Positions 1 to 9,264 of a DNA stretch of 64,000 bases are shown here, in pieces. This DNA comes from Faecalicatena faecalis. GTDB taxonomy: Bacteria > Bacillota > Clostridia > Lachnospirales > Lachnospiraceae. The translations under genes were made by a program, and so were the position numbers. The notes beneath the pieces were generated by a model. It worked only from the letters and a program-made list of their open reading frames with translations. It was not told the DNA's origin and ran no database searches. Location: positions 62,001-126,000 of the forward strand of contig NZ_JABACJ020000013.1 in the NCBI RefSeq assembly GCF_012524165.2, written 5' to 3'. Position 1 is the stretch's first letter. Each line of letters begins with the position of its first letter.

Positions 1-1364
1 TGAAGACGAACTTTGTTGTGATCAGTGCTTACCGGGATTTTGAGTATGCCCAGAAGGCATGTCAGAACGGCGCGCTGTCTTATCTGGTAAAGCCCATCGA
101 TGAGGATGAGCTGGAGCGTACCATGTCTGAGATCTATGAGATGTGTACGGAGAAGAAGTTCAAGGAAAAGAACTATTCACTTTGGGAAAAGGTGCTTCTG
201 GAGGATAAAGATAATTTCCTGAATCAGATGGTAGGAAAATATCTGGATGATGCCATGGAGGTACAGGAACTGGAGGAGTTTTTTATAAGTCTGTCCAGGG
301 AGAAGGAGCTTCGGCATTCTTTTGCAGTCATCACGGCAGGAATCGATATTGCGCAGCGTGTCGTGAACCAGAAGGAATTTGATATGAAACAGTATGTGCT
401 GGACACGAGCCTCTATAAGAAAATCAAGGAGAAATATCAGGTCTGGACTAAAAAGACCCAGGAGGGAGCGACCTGCTATATTGTGGATCTAGGGGAAAAC
501 GGCAGAATAGAGCATTTGAAGATTATCCTGACGGATCTTAGGACGGAACTAAAAGGGGATATGATTTCCACGCTTTCTAACAGTGAGAAGGGACTGGAAG
601 GAATTAAGGAAGCATATGTGCAGTCCCTGCATCTGTTCGAGGTGGCAGCAGAGGCTGGAGCCGGACTTCTTTCTATGGAAGGAAAGGCACCGTTAAAGAC
701 GAAGAATCAGTATTCTTTGGATGTGGAGACGCAGATATTAGGTGCGCTTCGGAAAAATGACGTTGAGCAGATGAAGCGGGCTTATGAGAAGTTCGTCTAT
801 ATTCTGCCGGAGGAAGAAAATGCGGTGCGCGTGTACCTGCGAAGGCTTGCCGTCCGGGTAGAATTTTCTATGGAGGATTCTTATGGACTGAGTGAAGAGA
901 TGAAACAAAGCTTTCGCAATTTTTATGATGCAGTGGATACGGTAATGCCGCCAAAAGGGGTCAATATTCTATATCAGCTCTTTCTACATATCATTGAACT
1001 ACGAAGCAGCATGGAGGAAAGTACTACGGAGCAGTATTTTCAGGATTATATCCCGGTGGCACTGGAATATATCCGGGTGAATCTGCAGGATGAGAACCTG
1101 TCCATAGGAAGTGTGTCAGAGCATGTTTACCTGAATCCGGTCTATTTTGGGCGGATCTTTAAGAATGTGATGAAGATGTCCTTTAAGCGTTACGTCCAAA
1201 ATATGCGGATGGAAAAGGCGAAGGAGATGATTCTGGAGGATAAGGAGAGCATTGCGAATATCTGTGTGCAGGTGGGAATTCCCAATCCTTCTTATTTTTC
1301 ACAGGTGTTCAAGCAGTATACGGGAATTCTTCCCAGTGAATATAAAAGGAGCCTGGAAACATGA
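1..1364 (+). CDS. Response regulator with C-terminal AraC DNA-binding domain (YesN-like), 5' truncated
   Basis: Output half of a two-component system that probably activates sugar-uptake genes. The window opens inside the receiver domain. The frame is open from position 3, and the visible start resembles receiver beta4-alpha4-beta5: ISAYRDFEYAQKA, then GALSYLVKPIDEDEL with the conserved Lys-Pro. A long central region (roughly residues 60-330) has no motif I recognise and is typical of YesN-type regulators. The last 100 residues are a two-HTH AraC domain (NLSIGSVSEHVYLNPVYFGR and IANICVQVGIPNPSYFSQVF). The GTG at 18 is internal and not a real start, because coding similarity continues upstream. 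The stop overlaps the next start by 4 bp (ATGA), so the two are translationally coupled with the kinase. Confidence 0.9.
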   Translation, partial: KTNFVVISAYRDFEYAQKACQNGALSYLVKPIDEDELERTMSEIYEMCTEKKFKEKNYSLWEKVLLEDKDNFLNQMVGKYLDDAMEVQELEEFFISLSREKELRHSFAVITAGIDIAQRVVNQKEFDMKQYVLDTSLYKKIKEKYQVWTKKTQEGATCYIVDLGENGRIEHLKIILTDLRTELKGDMISTLSNSEKGLEGIKEAYVQSLHLFEVAAEAGAGLLSMEGKAPLKTKNQYSLDVETQILGALRKNDVEQMKRAYEKFVYILPEEENAVRVYLRRLAVRVEFSMEDSYGLSEEMKQSFRNFYDAVDTVMPPKGVNILYQLFLHIIELRSSMEESTTEQYFQDYIPVALEYIRVNLQDENLSIGSVSEHVYLNPVYFGRIFKNVMKMSFKRYVQNMRMEKAKEMILEDKESIANICVQVGIPNPSYFSQVFKQYTGILPSEYKRSLET

Positions 1365-3214
1365 AATCTGGCAGGTATAGGAAATACTTCTTCGGAATCA
1401 AGAAGAAGGCAGTCTTTACGATTTCATTGATATTCGGGATTATCTTTTTCCTGACTTATCTGGGAATTGATAAAGTCGTGAAGGAAAATACAAGAGAGTT
1501 CTTGACAGAGCAGTATTCTTATCTGAATGATAAAGTATTGGGATCGTTCGGCGGTCTTTATGAGGAGTTGAATTCTCTGACCGCGGATTTTATTACCAAT
1601 GATTACGTGCAGAAGACGCTGACGAATCAGCAAATTACTGCGGCGGACAAGGAAATGCTTGAAAAGACGTTATCTTATTATAATAAGAGCTTTCTGGACT
1701 CCTATCTGGTCATCGATAATAAGGGAAATCTTTATTCACAGAGGGATGTCAGCCTGGATATGGAGAAATTCAGGCGAAGCACGATCTATAAAAGTCTGGG
1801 GGAGGATTATTCGAAGACGAAGATTCTATGGACCAGGGATGTGATTTTCGGGACGAATAAGATGAGCTTTTTTGCGGTGCGCTATATCCATGAGATGAAT
1901 TCTGTGCATGATGCTGGTGTCTTGATCCTAAAGCTCAATGAGCAGGTGATGGGGGCGGTACAAGAAAGCGCCGTGGATGAAGAACTGGCATATTTTATCG
2001 TGAATCCAAATCAGGAGGTCTGTTTTAAAAAGCTGCCCGAGAGCATGGGGGAGAACTGGCAGCAGGAGTTGGAGCAGGTGTTTCCGAAGGCGGATGGGGA
2101 ATATGATACCGAGGCAGAAATGCAGCAGGAGGGGCAAAAGAAGGATCATATCTTGCTTTCCAATAACCTGAAACATGGTATCCTCAGCGGAAAGACGGAT
2201 GAGAAGACACAGTTCACGGTCATTACCTATGCACCGGGAAGCATCACGAACCAGATTATCCGTGAGATTCAGCTTGTGATGGGGCTGATCTTTGGATTTA
2301 TGTACATATTAACAGTTCTGGGAGTCGCAGCATTCACGGATAAGCTGACCAGACCGATCCAGTACTTAAGTTCTACAATGCGGGCGTTTGACGATAGTAA
2401 GCTGGAGGAAAAGGTCGCGCTGGATACGAACACAGAACTGGATTTTATCGGGCAGGCTTACAATAAGATGACTGTAAAGGTCAAAAGCCTGATGAACGAC
2501 GTGATGCATAAGGAAAAGGAATTAAAGGATAGTGAAATGCAGACCATGCTCTATCAGATTCGGCCGCATTTTCTGTATAATACATTGGATACGATCTATA
2601 TGCTGGCGAGGATTCAGAAGGAAGAGACTATCATGAAGATGACGCAGTCTCTGTCTAAATTCCTGCGGATCAACTTGAGCAACGGCAGAGAGAGTATTGC
2701 GGTCAGCCAGGAACTGGAGCATGTGAGCTCTTATCTGGAAATCCAGAAGATCAGGAATGCAGACCTCTTTCAGTATGAGATTGAGGCAGAGCAGGGGATA
2801 GAGCAGCTCTATGTGACAAAGATGATTCTCCAGCCAATTGTGGAAAATTGTATTAAGCATGGGTTCCGGGATATTTATTCCGATGGGAGAATCTGGATCA
2901 GGGCGTACCAGGAAGAGGGGTATCTCTGCTTTACTGTAAAAAATAATGGAACTGTGATTGGACAGGAGGCGCTGGTTCAATTGAACCGGATGGAGAAGGT
3001 GTCCATGGAAGAGATGGATCAGTTGATTCAGAAACGGCAGGGCGGCTTCGGAATCTGCAATGTGGTGAAAAGACTGCGCCTGCGTTATAATCATCAGATT
3101 CGATTCTATTATGAAGCGGAAGCAGACGGCACCCTGTGTGTGATTAAAATTAAATTGGAAGAGTTGGAAAATGAATTTGTGCCGACAGGAGATAGCATAA
3201 ATGAGGAAAGATAG
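1361..3214 (+). CDS. Membrane sensor histidine kinase, YesM family
   Basis: Sensor partner of the upstream YesN-like regulator; it should sense an extracellular carbohydrate signal or a binding protein. The 617-residue protein has an N-terminal membrane helix (about residues 15-37), a large extracytoplasmic sensor region (about 38-300) and a second helix (about 305-330). A HAMP-like linker starting at DKLTRPIQYL follows, then the His_kinase motif QIRPHFLYNTLD with phospho-acceptor His403. A HATPase domain follows, with the N box IVENCIKHGF and a G box near GGFGICNVVKRL. The start overlaps the regulator by 4 bp and the end overlaps the next gene by 14 bp, so this is one operon. I am sure of the family but not of the ligand. 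Confidence 0.93.
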   Translation: MKSGRYRKYFFGIKKKAVFTISLIFGIIFFLTYLGIDKVVKENTREFLTEQYSYLNDKVLGSFGGLYEELNSLTADFITNDYVQKTLTNQQITAADKEMLEKTLSYYNKSFLDSYLVIDNKGNLYSQRDVSLDMEKFRRSTIYKSLGEDYSKTKILWTRDVIFGTNKMSFFAVRYIHEMNSVHDAGVLILKLNEQVMGAVQESAVDEELAYFIVNPNQEVCFKKLPESMGENWQQELEQVFPKADGEYDTEAEMQQEGQKKDHILLSNNLKHGILSGKTDEKTQFTVITYAPGSITNQIIREIQLVMGLIFGFMYILTVLGVAAFTDKLTRPIQYLSSTMRAFDDSKLEEKVALDTNTELDFIGQAYNKMTVKVKSLMNDVMHKEKELKDSEMQTMLYQIRPHFLYNTLDTIYMLARIQKEETIMKMTQSLSKFLRINLSNGRESIAVSQELEHVSSYLEIQKIRNADLFQYEIEAEQGIEQLYVTKMILQPIVENCIKHGFRDIYSDGRIWIRAYQEEGYLCFTVKNNGTVIGQEALVQLNRMEKVSMEEMDQLIQKRQGGFGICNVVKRLRLRYNHQIRFYYEAEADGTLCVIKIKLEELENEFVPTGDSINEER

Positions 3215-4499
3215 GAAATGCCGGGGCAGAAAGAGGGGCTTTTGCCTTTTGTGTATGATTCTGGCAATGATATACCTGTTATCAGGATGCAGCAAATCAT
3301 CAGAGACTAAGACGTCTAAAAAGGAAGAAGTCACATCTATTCCAGTGACATTCCTGATTAATCCAGCAACGAATCTGAGTGAGAATCAGGAACTGGTGGA
3401 AGGCTTTAACGCTCGGTATCAGGGAATATATGAGGCAGAGGTGGAGTGGCTCACGGAGAGTGCGAGCGGCTACCGGGAAAAACTAAAGCAGTGGAATGTG
3501 CTGGATGAAATGCCGGTCATTATCACAGATGCCGGGTTTGATTACGATTTTTACCGGCTTCTTGTGGAAAATAAGCGTCTGGTAGATCTAAAGCCATATA
3601 TGGAAGCGATTCCAGAGTGGAAGGCCTCAATCAAGCCAGAGATACAAAAAGAATGTACAGAGGAGTCCGGTGAAATCTACCTGGCCCCATTAGGGAGCGA
3701 AATCAAATCCTATGCGGGAATAATTTACAACAAGGAGCTTTTAAGGCTGGCAGGATATGAGACCTTCCCGGAAACCTGGGAGGAGTTCTGGAAGTGTCTG
3801 GACGCACTGAAAGCGCTTGGGGTCACTCCGATCTCCCTGCATGGTTCCGGCAGCTATTGGGTGCCCATGCTGTTTGCGACCAGTTATATTTATGGGACTA
3901 GGGATGGAAAGACATTTCTGGATGAGGATTTTCCAGACAGCTATCAGAATCCAGAGATGGAGGGGATGCTTGCCATGCTGGACAGGATGTATGGATATAC
4001 CTTTGAGGATGCTGTGGAAATAGATTATGATGAGGCAGCAGAACGATTTTGTGACGGAAAAGCTGCAATTTTTGCTAATGGATATTGGATGATAGAGGAA
4101 TTACCGGAAAATGTGAAGGAAAAGTTGCAATTCGCTCCATTCCCTGGAAATATCCTGATGAATTCTCCACGCATGAGTGCATGGGCGATGACTGCCGGAT
4201 ACGATGCAAAGGTCACCGACGGGGCCGCAAAACTTCTGGCATTCCGGGTACAGCAGGACCAAGAGAATACACAAAGATTGATGAACCAGGAAGATCTAAG
4301 CTCGGTGGAAGATACCTATATCAGTGCTGTGAAGAAGAATAAAATGGTGATGCCTAATTACCAGATGAAGTGGGAGCAGGAGATTCAGAATGATTTCTTT
4401 ACGGAAAACCTGCCCGGTTATTTGGAAGGGGACGTGGATGCTAAAACGCTTTTAAAACGGATGGATGAAAGGCTGACAGAAATCAGGGCAAAGAAGTAA
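3201..4499 (+). CDS. ABC transporter substrate-binding lipoprotein, family 1 (sugar type)
   Basis: Extracellular solute-binding protein of 432 residues, probably for an oligosaccharide. It has a Lys/Arg-rich N-terminus, a hydrophobic helix and the lipobox LLSGC with lipidated Cys30, then a Ser/Lys-rich linker. The rest has the two-lobed binding-protein layout, with aromatic-rich segments such as GSGSYWVPMLFATSY. It overlaps the kinase gene by 14 bp. No permease genes follow, so it either works with permeases encoded elsewhere or acts as the ligand-presenting partner of the YesM sensor. The next gene is a housekeeping helicase, so the operon ends here. Confidence 0.88.
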   Translation: MRKDRKCRGRKRGFCLLCMILAMIYLLSGCSKSSETKTSKKEEVTSIPVTFLINPATNLSENQELVEGFNARYQGIYEAEVEWLTESASGYREKLKQWNVLDEMPVIITDAGFDYDFYRLLVENKRLVDLKPYMEAIPEWKASIKPEIQKECTEESGEIYLAPLGSEIKSYAGIIYNKELLRLAGYETFPETWEEFWKCLDALKALGVTPISLHGSGSYWVPMLFATSYIYGTRDGKTFLDEDFPDSYQNPEMEGMLAMLDRMYGYTFEDAVEIDYDEAAERFCDGKAAIFANGYWMIEELPENVKEKLQFAPFPGNILMNSPRMSAWAMTAGYDAKVTDGAAKLLAFRVQQDQENTQRLMNQEDLSSVEDTYISAVKKNKMVMPNYQMKWEQEIQNDFFTENLPGYLEGDVDAKTLLKRMDERLTEIRAKK

Positions 4500-4566
4500 G
4501 GGGGCAGAGCTTTTTTAAATCACTATTTGTGGAGACATAATTCATAGCGCAGACCTTCTTTTTTGC

Positions 4567-4595
4567 GTGACAGGAGGGCAGTTTTATATTATAAT
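4567..4595 (+). promoter_or_regulatory. Probable sigma-A promoter of pcrA
   Basis: A -35-like GTGACA at 4567-4572 is followed by a 17-nt spacer and a perfect TATAAT at 4590-4595. Transcription would start near 4602, which rules out the GTG at 4603 as start codon and supports the ATG at 4645. Confidence 0.6.
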
Positions 4596-4644
4596 CACTT
4601 AGGTGAGAAGAGCAAGTTTGATGCAGAACAGACGGGAGATACAT

Positions 4645-6870
4645 ATGAGCATTTATGATACTTTGAATGAACAGCAGAGGGAGGCGGTGTTCCATACGGA
4701 CGGGCCTCTTTTGATACTGGCAGGGGCAGGCTCAGGCAAAACAAGAGTGCTGACCCACAGAATCGCATATCTGATAGAAGAAAAGGGGGTAAATCCCTGG
4801 AATATCCTGGCGATTACATTTACCAATAAGGCGGCAGGAGAGATGAGGGAGCGTGTGGATAATCTGGTCGGATTCGGCTCAGAGAGCATCTGGGTGAGTA
4901 CCTTCCATTCTACCTGTGTCCGTATTTTGAGAAGGCACATCGACAGACTGGGGTACGATAATAATTTTACCATCTATGATGCTGACGATCAGAAAACGCT
5001 GATGAAGGACGTCTGCAGGCTGATCGATATTGATACAAAGGTGTACAAGGAGCGGAATTTGCTCAGTGCAATTTCCTCGGCGAAGGACGAACTGATCACG
5101 CCCGCCGAGTATGAGCTGAATGCGGCAGGGGATTATGGAAAACAGAAGATTGCGAAGGTCTACCTGGAATATGAGAAGCAGCTTAGGGCAAACAATGCGC
5201 TGGATTTTGATGATCTGCTCGTGAAGACGGTGCAGCTTCTGCAGACGCAGCCGGATGTGCTGGAATATTATCAGGAACGTTTCCGCTATATTATGGTAGA
5301 CGAGTACCAGGATACGAATACGGTACAGTTCAAGTTCGTAAGCCTTCTGGCAGGAAAGTATAAGAACCTGTGTGTGGTCGGTGATGACGACCAGTCCATC
5401 TACAAGTTCCGCGGGGCCAATATCAAGAATATCCTGAACTTTGAACAGGAATTTCATGATGCAAAGGTCATCAAGCTGGAACAGAATTACCGTTCCACGA
5501 GCAATATCTTAAATGCGGCAAATGCCGTGATCAGCAATAATGTGGGCCGCAAGGATAAGTCCCTGTGGACGGACAATGGCGAGGGAGAAAAGATTCAGTT
5601 CCGCCAGTTTGATACTGCGTATGATGAGGCTGATTTTATTGCGGAGGATATCCGCAAGCACGTTAAGGATGGGGCAGCATATAATGAACATGCGATCCTG
5701 TATCGGACCAATGCACAGTCACGTCTGTTCGAGGAACGGTTTGTGGCTGGCAATATTCCATATAAGATCGTGGGCGGCATCAATTTCTATGCACGTCGTG
5801 AAATCAAGGATCTGCTGGCTTATTTAAAGACCATTGATAATGGCAAAGACGATTTGGCAGTGCGCCGCATTATTAATGTTCCGAAACGAGGAATCGGTCT
5901 GACTACGATCAACCGGGTACAGGAATCCGCGCTGGAGAGAGAGATCGGTTTTTACGAAGCTCTCCAAGGGCTGGACTTGATTCCGAATATCGGCAGAAGT
6001 GCTGGAAAACTGGATTCATTCGTGGCTTTGATGGAATATTTTAAGGGATTTGCTGCGAAGGAGACACTCTCTGATTTGATGAAAGAGATCATTGAGAAGA
6101 CTGGTTATGTGGAAAACCTAGAGGCAGAGGATAAGGAAGATGCCCAGTCCAGAATCGAGAATATCGAAGAACTGCAGAGTAAGATCGCGGCTTATGAGGA
6201 ATCCTGTGCAGATATGGATGAGAAGCCGACTCTAAGTGGATTTTTGGAAGAAGTGGCCCTGGTGGCAGATATCGACAGCCTGGATGAAGAGCAGGATTAT
6301 GTGATTTTGATGACTCTGCACAGTGCAAAGGGACTGGAATTCCCGCATGTCTATCTGGCAGGTATGGAGGATGGGCTATTCCCGAGTTATATGACCATTA
6401 CCTCCGATGATAATGAAGATCTGGAGGAGGAACGCCGTCTCTGCTACGTGGGAATTACACGTGCCGAAAAGGATCTGACCGTAAGTTGTGCCAGAAGGCG
6501 TATGATCCGTGGGGAGACACAGTATAATAAAATGTCCCGTTTCTTAAAAGAGATTCCGACAGAACTAATGGAAACCGGAGCTGCTTTTGAAGAAGAGGTG
6601 GAGATGCCGACCCAGAATGCTTATTTCCAGGCGAAGCAGGTGTTCAAGCAGAAAGCATTTTCTACGGGAAAGACAGCAAAACAGTTTACCGTGACTAAGG
6701 AAAAGGGACTGGATTATACTATTGGGGACAGAGTGAAGCATATGAAGTTCGGAGAAGGGCTCGTGACCGATATTACAGAGGGCGGCCGTGACTATGAGGT
6801 GACCGTACAGTTTGATACTGCAGGGGTGAAAAAAATGTTTGCATCCTTTGCGCGGCTCCAGAAAGTATAA
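4645..6870 (+). CDS. pcrA: ATP-dependent DNA helicase PcrA/UvrD
   Basis: Superfamily 1A 3'-5' helicase used in nucleotide excision repair, displacement of RecA filaments and rolling-circle replication. The 741-residue protein begins in the usual way (TLNEQQREAV, the Q motif). Walker A is AGAGSGKT, motif Ia is AITFTNKAA, motif II is DEYQDT, motif III is GDDDQSIYKFRGA, motif IV is LEQNYRS, motif V is MTLHSAKGLEFPHVYL, and motif VI is EERRLCYVGITRA. The C-terminus (DYTIGDRVKHMKFGEG) is the Tudor-like domain that binds RNA polymerase in PcrA. The ATG is preceded by GGGAGA at 4634-4639. It is monocistronic. Confidence 0.97.
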   Translation: MSIYDTLNEQQREAVFHTDGPLLILAGAGSGKTRVLTHRIAYLIEEKGVNPWNILAITFTNKAAGEMRERVDNLVGFGSESIWVSTFHSTCVRILRRHIDRLGYDNNFTIYDADDQKTLMKDVCRLIDIDTKVYKERNLLSAISSAKDELITPAEYELNAAGDYGKQKIAKVYLEYEKQLRANNALDFDDLLVKTVQLLQTQPDVLEYYQERFRYIMVDEYQDTNTVQFKFVSLLAGKYKNLCVVGDDDQSIYKFRGANIKNILNFEQEFHDAKVIKLEQNYRSTSNILNAANAVISNNVGRKDKSLWTDNGEGEKIQFRQFDTAYDEADFIAEDIRKHVKDGAAYNEHAILYRTNAQSRLFEERFVAGNIPYKIVGGINFYARREIKDLLAYLKTIDNGKDDLAVRRIINVPKRGIGLTTINRVQESALEREIGFYEALQGLDLIPNIGRSAGKLDSFVALMEYFKGFAAKETLSDLMKEIIEKTGYVENLEAEDKEDAQSRIENIEELQSKIAAYEESCADMDEKPTLSGFLEEVALVADIDSLDEEQDYVILMTLHSAKGLEFPHVYLAGMEDGLFPSYMTITSDDNEDLEEERRLCYVGITRAEKDLTVSCARRRMIRGETQYNKMSRFLKEIPTELMETGAAFEEEVEMPTQNAYFQAKQVFKQKAFSTGKTAKQFTVTKEKGLDYTIGDRVKHMKFGEGLVTDITEGGRDYEVTVQFDTAGVKKMFASFARLQKV

Positions 6871-7129
6871 TATGAGAGGTTTTAATGTTACTGTTTGCAG
6901 TCTCAAATACATGCGCAGAAGTCGCCAACAAAGCGGACTGTCACTGTGACGCAGCGTAAATTTATGTTTATATCGGTGAAGTGACTGGTTCCAGTCGGAT
7001 AGAAACCAGCAGCGTTTTAACAAATTAAAAAATAAATTTGGCATAAATGAGTAGTAATATGAAAATGATAGTGATATAATAATCAAAAATGAACCTGTTT
7101 TGACAAGATGGGGAAAGGACGTGGATAAT
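6871..7129. other. Non-coding gap between pcrA and the small membrane protein gene
   Basis: No gene is supported here. There are short inverted repeats around 6980-7015 (GACTGG/CCAGTC, and CTGGTT/AACCAG) that could end pcrA transcription, although the T-run after them is short. A TATAAT at 7075-7080 is a plausible -10 box for the next gene, with a poor -35. Confidence 0.35.
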
Positions 7130-7369
7130 ATGAGCAAAGTAGAGGAATTAATCGCTGAGACAAAACTGAATGAATTACTGCGTAAGAAGGAAGACGAAAA
7201 GCAGAAAAATACAGTACTCTGGGTTCTGGCAATCGTTGGGGCAGTTGCAGCAGTAGCTGGTATTGCATATGCAGTATACCGTTTCTTCACACCAGATTAC
7301 CTGGAAGATTTTGAAGAAGATTTCGATGATGATTTTGATGATTATTTCAGCGAGGAAGATCAGGTATAG
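7130..7369 (+). CDS. Small single-pass membrane protein with acidic tail
   Basis: Unrecognised function, 79 residues. An amphipathic charged N-terminus (about 1-30, Lys/Glu rich) leads to one membrane helix rich in Ala/Val/Ile/Gly (about 35-57, NTVLWVLAIVGAVAAVAGIA). The C-terminal tail is almost entirely Asp, Glu, Phe and Tyr (EEDFDDDFDDYF). Small proteins of this pattern are common between housekeeping genes in Lachnospiraceae. ATG 7130 was chosen over an upstream TTG because an AAGGAC-like ribosome site sits just before it. A terminator follows at 7397. Confidence 0.7.
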   Translation: MSKVEELIAETKLNELLRKKEDEKQKNTVLWVLAIVGAVAAVAGIAYAVYRFFTPDYLEDFEEDFDDDFDDYFSEEDQV

Positions 7370-7396
7370 ACAACCGCATGAAAGAAACGAATAATG

Positions 7397-7434
7397 GACA
7401 GGATGTGGAAGCTTGCGCACCCTGTCTATTTTTG
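7397..7434 (+). terminator. Rho-independent terminator after the small membrane protein gene
   Basis: Stem GACAGG (7397-7402) with CCTGTC (7421-7426), followed by TATTTTT. The open frame upstream of rlmD runs through this hairpin, a further reason to start rlmD at 7577. Confidence 0.55.
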
Positions 7435-7576
7435 TGATATAGAAAACTTTTTCACTATACTACAAAAAGCCCTCTGGTGGGTTTCGCTTGTGGAATCCTT
7501 TGCTCTTGTAAGAGGAATTAGTGGAAAAAGATTAGAATTGGCAGCAGATGCGTGGAAAACGAGTGTGGAGGCAGAT

Positions 7577-8950
7577 ATGAAAAAAGGACAGGTTTTTGAA
7601 GGTACAATTGAAAAGGTGGAATTTCCGAATAAAGGATTGGTGTGGATCCCGGAGGAAGAACGGTATGTGACTGTGAAGAATGGGATTCCGGGACAAAAGA
7701 TCCGGTTCGTGGTGAATAAGTTTAAAAAGGGGAATGCGGAAGGACGACTTTTGGAGGTACTTGAGAAGTCTCCGCTGGAGAAGCGGGAGCCGGTCTGCAG
7801 TATTTTCCCGGCCTGTGGAGGATGTATGTATCAGACTATGCCTTATGAGGAGCAGTTGAACATGAAGGCGGCACAGGTGAAGGAGATTCTGGATGAGGCT
7901 GCCGAAAAGGAATATGATTTTGAGGGAATCAAGGCGAGCCCGAAGGAATTTGAGTATCGAAATAAGATGGAGTTTTCATTTGGGGATGAGTATAAGGATG
8001 GACCGCTTTCTCTGGGGCTTCATAAGAAGGGGAGCACCTATGATGTGCTGACGGCAGGGGATTGTAAGCTGGTTCATTCGGATATGAATCAGATCCTGCT
8101 CTGTGTGCTGGAGTATTTTAAGTCGAGAGGTGTCAGCTATTATAGGAAAATGCAGCACGAAGGATATCTGCGGCACCTACTGTTAAGAAGAGGGGATACG
8201 ACCGGGGAGATTCTGGTGAATCTGGTGACGACGACGCAGGAAGAGCATGAGCTTAAGGGGCTTGTGGATGAACTTCTGGGTCTGGAACTTGAGGGGAAGA
8301 TTGTGGGGATTCTGCATATACTGAATGATTCACTTTCTGATGTGGTGCAGAGTGATGAGACCAGGATTCTGTACGGGCAGGACTATTTCTATGAGAAAAT
8401 ACTGGGGATGGAGTTTAAGATTACACCGTTTTCCTTTTTCCAACCGAATTCCAGAGGGGCAGAGGTGCTTTATAGTACGGTGCGGGAGTATATAGGGGAT
8501 ATCAAGGATATGACGGTGTTTGATCTTTTCAGCGGGACAGGGACAATCGCACAGGTGCTGGCTCCGGTGGCGAAAGAAGTGATTGGTGTTGAGATTATTG
8601 AGGAGGCCGTTGAGGCGGCGAAGGAGAATGCAAAGAGGAATGGACTGGATAACTGCAGGTTTATCGCGGGAGATGTGTTCAAGGTGCTGGATGAGATAGA
8701 AGAGAAGCCGGATGTGATTGTGCTTGATCCGCCGAGAGACGGGATACATCCGAAGGCACTGCCGAAGATATTGGATTATCAGGTGGATAAGATCGTGTAT
8801 ATATCCTGCAAGGTGACAAGCCTGGCCAGGGATCTGGAGATGATACAGGGGAGAGGGTATGAAGTCGTGAGGTGCGTGGCAGTGGATCAGTTTTGTGAGA
8901 CGGTGCACGTTGAGACGGTAGTATTGATGTCACGGGTCGAAGGGAAATAG
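7577..8950 (+). CDS. rlmD: 23S rRNA (uracil-5-)-methyltransferase RlmD/RumA, 3' end replaced by integrated element
   Basis: SAM-dependent m5U methyltransferase acting on 23S rRNA. An N-terminal TRAM domain (about 1-60) leads to the iron-sulfur cysteine cluster beginning CSIFPACGGC. The SAM fold follows with FDLFSGTGTIAQ (motif I), the LDPPR motif, and the catalytic-Cys region YISCKVTSLARDL. ATG 7577 is preceded by GGAGG; an in-frame extension back to 7394 has no ribosome site and crosses a terminator. The end is odd. The sequence reaches HVETV, then diverges to VLMSRVEGK and stops, whereas the long C-terminal extension usual in this lineage (ATYQKIKEYV, YIAEVKRKHG) is found 54.6 kb away. The truncated protein keeps every catalytic motif and is probably active. 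Confidence 0.93.
   Translation: MKKGQVFEGTIEKVEFPNKGLVWIPEEERYVTVKNGIPGQKIRFVVNKFKKGNAEGRLLEVLEKSPLEKREPVCSIFPACGGCMYQTMPYEEQLNMKAAQVKEILDEAAEKEYDFEGIKASPKEFEYRNKMEFSFGDEYKDGPLSLGLHKKGSTYDVLTAGDCKLVHSDMNQILLCVLEYFKSRGVSYYRKMQHEGYLRHLLLRRGDTTGEILVNLVTTTQEEHELKGLVDELLGLELEGKIVGILHILNDSLSDVVQSDETRILYGQDYFYEKILGMEFKITPFSFFQPNSRGAEVLYSTVREYIGDIKDMTVFDLFSGTGTIAQVLAPVAKEVIGVEIIEEAVEAAKENAKRNGLDNCRFIAGDVFKVLDEIEEKPDVIVLDPPRDGIHPKALPKILDYQVDKIVYISCKVTSLARDLEMIQGRGYEVVRCVAVDQFCETVHVETVVLMSRVEGK
8906..8919 (+). other. attL junction of the element
   Basis: CACGTTGAGACGGT inside rlmD. The last 8 bases (GAGACGGT, 8912-8919) are identical to the right junction at 63485-63492. The reading frame switches from conserved RlmD sequence to element-encoded sequence immediately after. 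Confidence 0.7.
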
Positions 8951-8953
8951 GCG

Positions 8954-8981
8954 CGAAAGCCCAGTAATACTGCGGTTTTCG
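8954..8981. repeat. Strong hairpin just inside attL
   Basis: CGAAAGCC (8954-8961) pairs with GGTTTTCG (8974-8981) with one G-T wobble, and an inner CAGT/ACTG stem closes the loop. There is no U-tract, so a terminator for rlmD is possible but not certain. It may instead belong to the attachment-site architecture. Confidence 0.45.
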
Positions 8982-9064
8982 AGCAATCGGGCAATTTGGC
9001 ATCGGACAGACAAAACGCTTCTCGGTAACTTATCCAAGGGCAAAAAGGCTCGAAAAGTGTGAGA

Positions 9065-9148
9065 GTTGAGTTGCCACGATAGATGTCACTATGTTGAGTT
9101 GCCGAGTTAGATGTTGGGAAGTTGTGGCTGCGAGATAGATGTCGGAAA
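9065..9148 (+). repeat. Three tandem 28-bp imperfect repeats
   Basis: Copies begin at 9065, 9093 and 9121, exactly 28 bp apart. Each starts GTTG and carries a TAGATGT core: GTTGAGTTGCCACGATAGAT in the first, GTTGAGTTGCCGAGTTAGAT in the second, and GTTGTGGCTGCGAGATAGAT in the third. No gene lies here. They resemble the multiple terminal repeats found at ends of some insertion sequences, or protein-binding repeats near an attachment site; I cannot tell which. Confidence 0.6.
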
Positions 9149-9188
9149 AAAGGCTCCCACACTGCCATCAGAGGCGGGGAGCTTTTTG
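9146..9188. terminator. Bidirectional intrinsic terminator upstream of arsR
   Basis: Stem AAAAAAGGCTCCC (9146-9158) against GGGGAGCTTTTT (9176-9187). A-runs and T-runs on both sides allow termination in either direction and insulate the ars promoter. Confidence 0.7.
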
Positions 9189-9203
9189 AAACAATATTAT
9201 ATT

Positions 9204-9238
9204 CATACATTGACAACTGTAAATGTGTGTGATATAAT
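9204..9238 (+). promoter_or_regulatory. ars operon promoter with candidate ArsR operator
   Basis: Near-perfect sigma-A promoter: TTGACA at 9210-9215, 17-nt spacer, TATAAT at 9233-9238. An inverted repeat, CATACATT (9204-9211) and AATGTGTG (9222-9229, one mismatch), covers the -35 box and spacer. That position would let a bound ArsR dimer block RNA polymerase. The half-site ATACATTGA occurs again in reverse at 9654-9662. Confidence 0.75.
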
Positions 9239-9264
9239 ATGTACATCTCTCGGAGGTGAAAATC

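Noticed and set aside
6565..7290. 241-codon open frame on the - strand covering the end of pcrA and the small membrane protein gene
   Set aside because: Opposite to clear genes, low-quality composition, no ribosome site; a shadow frame.
7394..7576. N-terminal extension of RlmD
   Set aside because: Crosses an intrinsic terminator and has no ribosome site; ATG 7577 has GGAGG and the TRAM domain starts there.
9065..9148. CRISPR array
   Set aside because: Three units are directly adjacent with no spacers; no cas genes in the window.
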